NCBI GenBank assembly: GCA_035528065.1
Contig: DATKZH010000121.1
Location: forward strand, 1-41,139
Direction: 5' to 3'
Length of the DNA stretch: 41,139 bases
Source of the DNA: DATKZH01 sp035528065
GTDB taxonomy: Bacteria; Planctomycetota; Planctomycetia; Pirellulales; Thermoguttaceae
Below, piece after piece: positions 24,338 through 31,974 of the stretch; within the stretch, counting starts at the first letter, position 1, and each line of letters starts with the position of its first letter. Below the pieces are notes generated by a model, which was not told where the DNA came from, ran no database searches, and saw only the letters and a program-made list of their open reading frames with translations. The translations under genes were made by a program, and so were the position numbers.

Positions 24338-24706
24338 CTAGTACCGGCGGCCCCGATCGCCTCGTCCGCCGCCGCCTCGTCCACCGTCGCCACCACCGCC
24401 ACCGCCACCGTAGCCGCCGCGACCTCCGCGACCTCCGCCACCGCCACCGCGATCCTCGCGCGGTTTGGCCTCGTTCACCGTGAGTGCCCGGCCGTCGTGC
24501 TCCGTTTCATTCAGACCGTTGATCGCCGCCTGTGCCTCGGCGTCGCTGGCCATCTCCACGAAACCAAAGCCTTTGCTGCCGCCCGTGTCACGGTCCGTGA
24601 TCACTTGCGCGCTTTGGACCGTGCCGAACTGTGAAAACAACTTTTCCAAGTCCGAACTCGAGAGGTTGTAGCTCAGATTTCCGCAATACAATTTCCGTCC
24701 CACCAT
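24338..24706 (-). CDS. RRM RNA-binding protein with glycine-rich tail
   Basis: 122 residues. One RNA recognition motif covers 1-80, with RNP2 KLYCGNL at 4-10 and RNP1 KGFGFVEM near 45-52. A tail of about 35 residues is almost entirely Gly, Arg and Asp (RGG-like). This matches bacterial glycine-rich RNA-binding proteins (cyanobacterial Rbp type), which bind single-stranded RNA and are often cold-induced. AGGAG lies 5 nt before the ATG at 24706. The leader 24707-25050 is long, as in cold-shock mRNAs, but no specific structure was identified. The 44-aa basic protein lies downstream. Confidence 0.92.
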   Translation of the reverse strand: MVGRKLYCGNLSYNLSSSDLEKLFSQFGTVQSAQVITDRDTGGSKGFGFVEMASDAEAQAAINGLNETEHDGRALTVNEAKPREDRGGGGGGRGGRGGYGGGGGGGDGGRGGGGRGDRGRRY

Positions 24707-25050
24707 AGATCTCCTGTGAGGGGGGATGCCGGCCCGATCTTTCACTTTCTGGGCCAAAGAGAAAGGGGCTGATATAGGAGCCCGCCAGGCGGGACGGACG
24801 AAAGAGCTTTCGGGGGGTCGGTCTCCTGAGAACCGGCGGCGAAAACGCGATCGTTCGACAAGCCAAAACCTTTATACCCGGAAATCGCGACGGTGTACAC
24901 CCGGCCCATGGTTGTGGGTTGGTAAGCCGGGTAGAGCACAGATTGGCACAGGCCGTCGAGCTTCGCCCCTCTCCCCGGAAGAAAACGACTGCCCCCACCA
25001 CCGGCCACTCCTCCGCAGACGCGAGAGGGGGAGTGGCGATCACTCGGCGA
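24707..25050. other. leader region upstream of the RRM gene
   Basis: This 344-nt stretch has no gene. It holds a short CCCGCC-A-GGCGGG dyad (24781-24793) and an exact 11-bp tandem duplication (GGCGATCACTC at 25035-25045 and 25046-25056) that spans the stop codon of the upstream secreted protein gene. On the minus strand it is the likely promoter and leader of the RRM gene. Confidence 0.45.
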
Positions 25051-26475
25051 TCACTCGAGGATCTCGAAATCGTCCAGCAGCATCCGGTCGTCGGCGGCGC
25101 CCTGGAAGAAGATCTTGACGTTGTCCAGCACGTCGCCTTCGAGGCTGGGACCCTGCATGCCCCAGCCGACGTGGGCTTCGATGGCCCGAAACTCGATTTC
25201 CCGCCACTCGTCCTGCTTCAAGCCGCCGATCCGGTAGCGGCAGTTATCCTGGTGCTTCTTCGACCAGATCATCACTTGCACGTCCTGCGCGTCGCCCAAG
25301 GGCTTGAGCTTGAAGCGGATGCTGGTCGAGTCTTCGACCGGCGTCGAGTAGTCACGCCAGCACGAGGCGCCTTGCGGCCCGAACGCAAAGGCCTTGGAAC
25401 CGTCCACGCCGCCGGCGGTCACCCGGCCGCCTTGGAAGTTGCCCGGCCCCTGCTCGAAGTTCTGCCGGTAGACCGCTTCGCCCGGTTCGGCGATCAGCAG
25501 GCCGGGGGTCGACAGCGCGCTGCGGCCGGGCGTGGCCTTCTTCTTCCCGCCGCGCGGCCGGCCGGCAACGGGCCCGATGTACTCGGTGGCGATCACCACG
25601 TCGTCGAACCAGACCTCCATCACCCGGCTTTCCGGGTTCGGGTCCTTGTTGTGCCGGGCGGGTTGATCCGTGTTGTAGAAGAGGAGCCAGAAGCTGTTGA
25701 TCTTCAGTTTGTCGGTCATCCGCCAGCGGAAGCCGTCGAACCGGCCGTACAGCTCGCCATCCACCCAGAATGCCTGCACGCCGTCGTGCTTCTCGGGGTC
25801 GGAGTTCGCCTTCAAGAGCACTTCCACGCAATACCACTGCCCCGGCTCGATCAACTCCTGCTTGCCGTCGAACACGGAGCCCCACTTGGTCTGCATTTCG
25901 TGCCAGTAGGTGTAGAAGTTCCAGACGCCCGGCGGCGCGTACTTTCCCCAGCGGCCGGTCGGCTCGATGCCGGTGGAGAACTTGGCGTCGCCCGACGGGG
26001 TCTCGCCGGCGTCGCCCTTGGGCCACGGCTGCGGCGTGCGGTCGGCCACGAGGTGGACGAAGTGGTGGATGTAGCCGATCTTCTCGTGGAATTTCACGTA
26101 GAACCGGGCGTACATCGTATCGACGCCCTTGGTGTGCGTGAACAGGTGGCCGTTGCGGGCGATGTGGATCGACCGCTCGCCCGGCGAGGCGGCGTGGACA
26201 TCGGCCGTCAAATCGATGTTTTCCGTCAGCCGGATGCTACCCCAGCGGGCGCCGATCTGCTCCGCGGTGCCCGTCTCGAAATCATCGACGAACAACACGC
26301 GCGGATCGTTCTCGATGCCTTCGTCGCCGGGATAGAGCGAGGCGAGCCCGGCTTTCTCCGGCGGCGGGGCGGGCTCGGGGGCCTGCGGCGACGCGGCTTC
26401 GCTCCACCGGGCCGCCAGACATGCCAGGACCGCCATCGCAGCCACCATCAACCGTGTTGCCTTCGTGCCGATCAT
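25051..26475 (-). CDS. secreted two-domain beta-sandwich (polysaccharide lyase/concanavalin-like) protein
   Basis: 474 residues from the ATG at 26475 (GGGGGAGA just upstream). Signal peptide residues 1-27 (MVAAMAVLACLAARWSEAAS). Residues about 55-310 look like a concanavalin-type jelly roll of the polysaccharide lyase/LamG kind: VDDFETG, YARFYVKFHEKIGYIHHF, WYCVEVLLKAN, FWVDGELYGRFDGFRW and VWFDDVVIA. Residues about 330-474 form a second sandwich (YRQNFEQGPGNFQGG, IRFKLKPLGDAQDVQVMIW, MLLDDFEILE), resembling a carbohydrate-binding module. Glycan binding or cleavage outside the cytoplasm is likely, but no catalytic residues could be assigned. It is divergent from the SNF2 gene across a spacer containing a 33-bp inverted repeat. 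Confidence 0.65.
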   Translation of the reverse strand: MIGTKATRLMVAAMAVLACLAARWSEAASPQAPEPAPPPEKAGLASLYPGDEGIENDPRVLFVDDFETGTAEQIGARWGSIRLTENIDLTADVHAASPGERSIHIARNGHLFTHTKGVDTMYARFYVKFHEKIGYIHHFVHLVADRTPQPWPKGDAGETPSGDAKFSTGIEPTGRWGKYAPPGVWNFYTYWHEMQTKWGSVFDGKQELIEPGQWYCVEVLLKANSDPEKHDGVQAFWVDGELYGRFDGFRWRMTDKLKINSFWLLFYNTDQPARHNKDPNPESRVMEVWFDDVVIATEYIGPVAGRPRGGKKKATPGRSALSTPGLLIAEPGEAVYRQNFEQGPGNFQGGRVTAGGVDGSKAFAFGPQGASCWRDYSTPVEDSTSIRFKLKPLGDAQDVQVMIWSKKHQDNCRYRIGGLKQDEWREIEFRAIEAHVGWGMQGPSLEGDVLDNVKIFFQGAADDRMLLDDFEILE

Positions 26476-26512
26476 GTTCTCCCCCTTCGTGAAATTGGAC
26501 CAGACTAACGAA

Positions 26513-26608
26513 GTAGGCCGGAACAAGCGCAGCGCAGTTCCGGCACATAGCTTCCTGCGGCCTTTCCCCACCAAATGCCGGAACTGCGCTGCGCTTGTTC
26601 CGGCCTAC
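26513..26608. repeat. inverted repeat with perfect 33-bp arms
   Basis: Arms at 26513-26545 and 26576-26608 are exact complements (beginning GTAGGCCGGAACAAGCGC) around a 30-nt loop. Within each arm AGCGCAGCGC-type short repeats occur. It lies 37 nt from the start of the secreted protein gene on one side and well before the SNF2 gene on the other. This is the largest palindrome in the window. Confidence 0.85.
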
Positions 26609-26739
26609 CCATCCGCCGCGCACGCTTTGCCGCGTGTCCCAGCGGAACGCCCCCGAGTCTACCGTCTGGTGCCCGAAAGTCAAGTCAGGGCCCGGATTCG
26701 CGTGCGGCTGGGCGAGGAGCCGAACAGCGCGGCGGGGTC

Positions 26740-26768
26740 TTCGCCGGTTGCGGCATTTTTGCTATCAT
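26740..26768 (+). promoter_or_regulatory. candidate extended -10 promoter for the SNF2 gene
   Basis: TGCTATCAT at 26760-26768 fits an extended -10 (TGnTATAAT, one mismatch in the hexamer). A weak TTCGCC lies 17 nt upstream (26740-26745). It is about 170 nt before the chosen start. A similar TTTTTGCTATCGT occurs at 17165-17176. Confidence 0.3.
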
Positions 26769-26929
26769 TCGGGCGGAACGAGGACTTCGTTCGGCTCGGC
26801 CGTCCACGCATCGCGTCGCCGTCCCCGAGCGACTTCCATTCCCGAAGTCCGCCTGTTGAGTAATACCGGGAATGATTGGGGGGCCCCGGCGGCCGGCAGT
26901 TCGCTGATGACAACCATCCACAAAAGCAC

Positions 26930-26934
26930 GGAGG
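26930..26934 (+). promoter_or_regulatory. ribosome binding site favouring the GTG start at 26940
   Basis: GGAGG ends 5 nt before GTG 26940. The alternative in-frame ATG at 26907 has no comparable site. Confidence 0.6.
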
Positions 26935-26939
26935 CGCCC

Positions 26940-29900
26940 GTGTCGATTGCCGATGTCTTTGCGAGTTCCTTCTCGTCCACTACGATCAGTCGCGGCCGTG
27001 CGTATTTCGACTCCGGTCGGGTACGGATTCGCCAGGCCGACGGCCAGCACGTGGCGGCGGACGTCGCCGGCTCGCGGCGCACTCCCTACTCGGTGGACAT
27101 CGATTGGTCGAACGCCGTTGACGGCGAGGGCGCCGCAACCTGCACCTGTCCGCATTACGAGGACGGCTATCTCTGCAAACACATCTGGGCCACGTTGCTG
27201 AAGATCGACCGCGAGGGACTTGGCGGCGTCATTCCACCGGGCCGGGCAAGTATGCTTCACGAGTACGACGAGGAATTGGACGGGGAGGACGACGATTGGG
27301 AGGACGATGAGCCTGACGCCGTGGCGGGGCCGACCGTGCATGGTGGCCATCCGGACCGGTTCGACGTCCGTGGCGCTCCGATTCGCCACACCAATCGCAG
27401 TTCCCCGACCTCGATCTGGCAGGGACAGTTAAGAGCGGTTTCCGACCACGCGACGAGGCAGGCCACGGCCAAGGGGGCCGCGTTACCGAGCATGCCGAAG
27501 CAACGCGAAGCGTGGTTCGTATTGAACGTCGGCGAGACCCTCAACAGCGGCCAGTTGATCGTCGATTTCCGGCAACGCGAGACCAGGAACAACGGCGGCT
27601 TCGGCAAGATCAAGAAGCTGAGCGTTCACGTCAACGACGTTCCGGAGTTCATCGACGAGGAAGACGGCCGCCTCGTCGAACTGCTGGTCGGCAACCAGGC
27701 GTCGGACGAGTCGTCTTACGCCCACTACTATTACAGTGACTACCGATCGTTCTCCCGGGCTGCCGTCGCACCGGCGATGTACGATCTCATGCTGCCGAGG
27801 TTGTGCGCGACCGGGCGATTCGTTTGGCTGTCGAATTCTTCGCGACCGGGGGAGGAGGGCAAGCCGATCGCGTGGGACGGCGGCGATCCCTGGCGATTCC
27901 GCCTCCGCGCCGAAGACGACGGCCGGCGGCAACTCTGGCGGCTGTCCGGCCGCGTCTGGCGCGGTGGAAATAGCGAGCCGCTGGAGAACGCCGTGTTGTT
28001 GATGGCGACCGGCCTGGTCTTGTTTCCCGACAGGCTCGCGCGATTCGACGTGCCACGGGGCGACTTCGGTTGGATTGTCAGCCTGCGGACGCAACCGGCG
28101 ATCGAGGTGCCCTATGCAGACCGAGATCAGTTGCTCGACGCATTCTACCGTCTGCCGCAATTTCCGGAAATCGAATTGCCGGCCGCATTGCAGGTCGAGC
28201 AGTTGCAGGGGATGCCACGGGGAAGGCTGGAAATCAAGTCCCCCGAAGCGCGTGGTTACTACACCGACAATCAACTTTACGCCAACTGCGGCTTCGTTTA
28301 CGGCGAGCACAAGTTCGACCTCCACGACCCGGTGGCCGGACGATTCGACGCCGAGACGAACCGCGCCTTGCTGCGCGATCGCCCGAGGGAAGCCGAGTTG
28401 CTCCGGCAACTCTCCGACCTCGGTTTGCGGGCGACAGGGGGCAACTCCTATAACGGCCGCGAGTTCGATTTGTCCTTCCACCAGAAGCGGTTGCCCGAGG
28501 TCGTCTACAGGCTGACCGAAGCGGGCTGGATCGTCGAGTCGGAAGGCGTGCGCATTCGGCGGCCCGGTTCGTTCAACCTCAGCGTCACGTCCGGCATCGA
28601 TTGGTTCGAGTTGGACGGCCAGGTCGATTTCGAGGGCGTGACCGCGTCGCTGCCCGATTTACTGAAAGCGCTGCGCAACAAGGACAAGTACATTCGCCTG
28701 GACGACGGGTCGCAAGGGATGCTGCCGGAGGCGTGGCTCGCGAAGTACGGCTATCTGGCGGACATGGCCAAGGGCGAAGGCGGCGTGTTGCGGTTCGCTC
28801 CATCCCAGGCGATGCTGCTCGACGCGCTGTTGGCCGAGCAGGAGAACGTGCGGGTCGACGGTTCGTTCGCCGCCTTTCGCAGCAAGCTACGGAGCTTCGA
28901 CGGAGTCGAGCCGGCTGCCGAACCGCGGGGTTTCCACGGCAAGCTCCGTGGATACCAGAAGGAGGGACTCGGCTGGCTGCACTTCCTGCGCGAGTTCCGC
29001 CTCGGCGGATGCCTGGCCGACGACATGGGGCTGGGCAAGACGGTCCAGGTGCTCGCACTGTTGCAGTCGCGCCGTTTGCGGCGTCCGAAGAAGGGCGAAG
29101 ATCGCAAACCGTCGATTGTCGTCGTGCCCAGGAGCCTGGTGTTCAACTGGATCGACGAGGCGGCGCGTTTCACGCCAAACCTGCGCACGCTGAACTACAC
29201 CGGCACCGACCGCAAGGGGCGACTCGAATCGGCCGAAGGCGTCGACCTCCTGGTGACCACGTACGGAACGCTCCGCCGCGATATCGTCACGCTCAAGGAG
29301 ATGCCTTTCGACTACGCCATTCTGGACGAATCCCAGGCGATCAAGAACCAGAACTCCCAAGCCGCCAAGGCGTCCCGACTGCTGGGCGCCGAGCACCGGC
29401 TGGCCATGACCGGCACGCCGGTCGAAAACCACCTGGGTGAACTGTGGTCGTTGTTCGAGTTTCTCAATCCGGGCATGTTGGGGCGCTCGGCAAAGTTCAA
29501 GGCGTTCTCGAAGAACGGCAAGGACGACCACGGGTCGCTGGCGCTGTTTGCCCATGCGCTGCGCCCGTTCATGTTACGGCGAACCAAAGCGCAGGTGCTC
29601 AGCGAGCTGCCGAAAAAGACCGAGCAGACGCTCTACTGCGAGATGTCCGCGAAGCAGCGCAAGGCATACGACGACCTGCGCGAATACTATCGCGCACAAT
29701 TGTCCGACCGGGTGAAGGAGTTGGGGCTCGATAAGGCGAAGATCCACGTGCTCGAGGCGCTGCTGCGGCTGCGCCAAGCGGCCTGTCATCCGGGGCTGCT
29801 CGACCAGAAACAGAAGAATATCCTGAGCCCGAAACTCGAAACGCTGCTGGAGCAACTGCGGGAAGTGATGGCCGAAGGGCACAAAGCGTTGGTGTTTTCG

Positions 29901-30332
29901 CAGTTCACGAGCCTGCTCTCGATCGTCCGCCAGCACCTGGACCGCGAGAAGATCGTCTACGAATACCTCGACGGCCGCACCCGCAAACGGGCCGACAGGG
30001 TCAAACGCTTCCAGGCCGACCCCGCGTGCCCTTTGTTCCTGATCAGCCTGAAGGCGGGCGGGCACGGCTTGAACCTGACGGCGGCGGACTACGTGTTCAT
30101 TCTCGACCCGTGGTGGAACCCGGCGGTGGAATCCCAGGCCATCGACCGCGCTCACCGCATCGGTCAGACCCGGCCCGTCTTCGCCTATCGCATCATTTGC
30201 CGCGACACGGTGGAAGACAAGATCCTGGAGCTGCAGAAAGCCAAACGCGACCTGGCCGATGCGATCGTTTCGGCCGACAACAGCGTTATCCGCACCCTGA
30301 CCGCAGAAGACTTGGAGTTGCTGTTGAGTTGA
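26940..30332 (+). CDS. SWIM zinc-finger SNF2-family helicase
   Basis: 1130 residues. The N-terminal SWIM finger has C68, C70, C79 and H81 (CTCPHYEDGYLCKH). A large middle segment (about 170-640) is the bacterial SNF2-associated region. The ATPase core starts with LRGYQKEGLGWLHFL, Walker A GLGKT at 697-701 and DESQ at 796-799, then MTGTPVENHLGELWSLFEF. The second RecA lobe has LVFSQFTSLL, LISLKAGGHGLNLTAADYV and IDRAHRIGQ. Members use ATP to move along double-stranded DNA and remodel protein-DNA complexes; the bacterial SWIM type has no firmly assigned role. All core motifs are intact. GTG at 26940 is preferred; ATG at 26907 is the alternative. The gene is monocistronic and converges on the response regulator. 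Confidence 0.92.
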   Translation: MSIADVFASSFSSTTISRGRAYFDSGRVRIRQADGQHVAADVAGSRRTPYSVDIDWSNAVDGEGAATCTCPHYEDGYLCKHIWATLLKIDREGLGGVIPPGRASMLHEYDEELDGEDDDWEDDEPDAVAGPTVHGGHPDRFDVRGAPIRHTNRSSPTSIWQGQLRAVSDHATRQATAKGAALPSMPKQREAWFVLNVGETLNSGQLIVDFRQRETRNNGGFGKIKKLSVHVNDVPEFIDEEDGRLVELLVGNQASDESSYAHYYYSDYRSFSRAAVAPAMYDLMLPRLCATGRFVWLSNSSRPGEEGKPIAWDGGDPWRFRLRAEDDGRRQLWRLSGRVWRGGNSEPLENAVLLMATGLVLFPDRLARFDVPRGDFGWIVSLRTQPAIEVPYADRDQLLDAFYRLPQFPEIELPAALQVEQLQGMPRGRLEIKSPEARGYYTDNQLYANCGFVYGEHKFDLHDPVAGRFDAETNRALLRDRPREAELLRQLSDLGLRATGGNSYNGREFDLSFHQKRLPEVVYRLTEAGWIVESEGVRIRRPGSFNLSVTSGIDWFELDGQVDFEGVTASLPDLLKALRNKDKYIRLDDGSQGMLPEAWLAKYGYLADMAKGEGGVLRFAPSQAMLLDALLAEQENVRVDGSFAAFRSKLRSFDGVEPAAEPRGFHGKLRGYQKEGLGWLHFLREFRLGGCLADDMGLGKTVQVLALLQSRRLRRPKKGEDRKPSIVVVPRSLVFNWIDEAARFTPNLRTLNYTGTDRKGRLESAEGVDLLVTTYGTLRRDIVTLKEMPFDYAILDESQAIKNQNSQAAKASRLLGAEHRLAMTGTPVENHLGELWSLFEFLNPGMLGRSAKFKAFSKNGKDDHGSLALFAHALRPFMLRRTKAQVLSELPKKTEQTLYCEMSAKQRKAYDDLREYYRAQLSDRVKELGLDKAKIHVLEALLRLRQAACHPGLLDQKQKNILSPKLETLLEQLREVMAEGHKALVFSQFTSLLSIVRQHLDREKIVYEYLDGRTRKRADRVKRFQADPACPLFLISLKAGGHGLNLTAADYVFILDPWWNPAVESQAIDRAHRIGQTRPVFAYRIICRDTVEDKILELQKAKRDLADAIVSADNSVIRTLTAEDLELLLS

Positions 30333-30434
30333 ACGGCTCGCCCGGTCCGCAGGGCAGTGACCGGCCAAAAAACGACCGCTCGCTGCGCCGGCAGAGAAAC
30401 GGGCAGGCGGAAAGTCGGATGTCGGCCGCCGGTC

Positions 30435-31067
30435 TTACACCAGGCCCTTGCGCAGCGCCCAAACGGCCGCCTGGGTGCGGTCGCGAACGTCGATCTTCCG
30501 CATGAGGTTCTGGACGTGTTCCTTGACGGTCTCGACGCTGATTTCCAGCGAGCGGGCAATCTCCTTGTTGCTCAGGCCCAGGGCGATGTGACGCAAGACC
30601 TGGGTTTCACGCTGGGTCAATGGAACGTCGTCGTCGTCGATCACCTGGCGGATTCGCATCAACCTGGCGACGCGACGCAGCGCGCCGGACGGGCTGGGCG
30701 ATTCGTCCTTGGCTGCCGCCGTGATCACGTCGATCAGATTCTCACGCGGGGCACCTTTCAGCACGTAATCGCAGGCACCCAGCGCGACGGCCCGAGCGAT
30801 GTACGTCGGGTTGTCGTACATCGAGAGCATTACCACGCGGCTTTTCGGGGCCTTCTGGTGGAGCTTGTCCAGCACGGATAAACCGTCGCCGTCGGGCATC
30901 CGGACATCGAGCAGGATCACGTCAGGGCGATGTTTCTCGGCCTGCTTGACCGCCTCCTCGCCACTGCCTGCTTCGGCGATGATCTTGATGTCCGTACCTT
31001 CCAACAAACAGGCCAGTCCGGTACGAACCACCGGATGATCATCGACAACCAAAAGATTGATACTCAT
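30435..31067 (-). CDS. NarL/FixJ-family response regulator
   Basis: 210 residues. Receiver domain 1-120: acidic pair D9-D10, phosphoacceptor D54 in ILLDVRMPDG, and Lys in DYVLKGAP. The C-terminal LuxR-type helix-turn-helix (about 147-205) reads LTQRETQVLRHIALGLSNKE and VETVKEHVQNLMRKI. Phosphorylation would promote DNA binding as in NarL. No histidine kinase is encoded nearby, so it is an orphan. GGGAG precedes the ATG at 31067. Its leader holds a terminator-like hairpin (31108-31128), which suggests control of readthrough or an upstream short transcript. Confidence 0.92.
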   Translation of the reverse strand: MSINLLVVDDHPVVRTGLACLLEGTDIKIIAEAGSGEEAVKQAEKHRPDVILLDVRMPDGDGLSVLDKLHQKAPKSRVVMLSMYDNPTYIARAVALGACDYVLKGAPRENLIDVITAAAKDESPSPSGALRRVARLMRIRQVIDDDDVPLTQRETQVLRHIALGLSNKEIARSLEISVETVKEHVQNLMRKIDVRDRTQAAVWALRKGLV

Positions 31068-31107
31068 CAGGGTCTCCCAACAAAACACACCTGCTCGAGA
31101 GTAGTTG

Positions 31108-31128
31108 AAAAAGGGTGGACCTCCACCC
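31108..31128 (-). terminator. intrinsic terminator-like hairpin in the response regulator leader
   Basis: On the minus strand GGGTGG-AGGT-CCACCC is followed immediately by TTTTT, a compact intrinsic terminator. It lies 41 nt upstream of the response regulator start and in its sense orientation, so it may act as an attenuator or end a short upstream transcript. Confidence 0.55.
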
Positions 31129-31210
31129 TAATCATGTATATATGCTTCGGATCTGATCGGTCGAGCAATCGGAACGACGGAAAGGACATTCCGGTTACCT
31201 CTTTCGCGTA

Positions 31211-31238
31211 ATCCTACTCTATTTGTATTCAAGGTAAA
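31211..31238 (-). promoter_or_regulatory. candidate sigma-70-type promoter for the response regulator
   Basis: On the minus strand TTTACC (31238-31233) and TAGGAT (31216-31211) are separated by 16 nt; each matches the consensus at four of six positions. A transcript would start near 31204 and meet the hairpin at 31128 after about 75-95 nt. Confidence 0.3.
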
Positions 31239-31865
31239 GCCCCCCCCCTATTCAATATGGCCTGTTTCGACCCTCCAGGGCGTATGCACGAACACTCTAA
31301 CTCCTGTGGGCATAGGACCTTAGTAAGAGCGCGGGGACTGGAAATCGTGCCAAGAATAATCGCCAAAAACAATCCCTCGTTACTTTTCGACAGTCCCTCG
31401 GCGGCTGCTTCCTTCAGGGCGGCTGCGAAGGTTATCCTCCGGAAGGATTTTCCAGACCAACCTTTGGCAGGAAACGGCTACCGAAGAAGCACCACCACAC
31501 CGCCCATGTTGGAAGTATATCGCACCGCTGCGAAATGGGCGAGACGCCTGGCGGTGGTTTGGGACGAAAATCTCCATAAAAATACTGTCGGAAATACGCC
31601 ATCCGCTAATCTTCGGCCTTTGCAGGGCAGTTTTCCCATGTTCCACATGTTTTTTCTGCCGATATGCGGTTTCCCGGCCGAGCTGGCCGCCCGTCGAGTT
31701 TACCTGAGGTGCCAAAAGCGCGGCCCTCCAGCCGGAACCTTTTTCCCCCAAAGGCAGCGTGGCCGGTTCTCTGGGCGGTTGTTCTCGGGGCCGGATCAGA
31801 CTGGCGTTTTTCGCGTTTGCCGGATGGTTGGGGATTCAGCAGAAGTTTTTCTGAGGGGAACGGAC

Positions 31866-31929
31866 CCCGCCGAACGCAGTCGGCGGGCGTTTGGGGTTGG
31901 CGGAGCGGCGTTTGGGGTTGGCGGAGCGG
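31866..31929. repeat. hairpin plus 21-bp exact tandem duplication
   Basis: CCCGCCGA (31866-31873) pairs perfectly with TCGGCGGG (31880-31887). It is followed directly by two identical 21-nt units (31888-31908 and 31909-31929, beginning CGTTTGGGGTTGG). The block lies about 45 nt beyond the stop of the giant minus-strand gene; the hairpin lacks a T-run. Confidence 0.75.
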
Positions 31930-31974
31930 CGTCGGCGCGGCACTGCTTTTGTGGGCAGGCGCGCCGTTCGCGAG

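Larger units (their letters stand above)
31068..31974. other. 907-nt gene-free spacer, locally AT-richer
   Basis: No convincing gene is present. The part nearest the response regulator (about 31068-31260) carries a terminator-like hairpin, promoter-like hexamers and a run of nine C (31240-31248). The middle (31260-31860) is less GC-rich than its surroundings and has no protein-like frame. The right end has a CCCGCCGA hairpin and a 21-bp tandem duplication just past the stop of the giant gene. A structured RNA cannot be excluded, but I recognised none. Confidence 0.45.
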
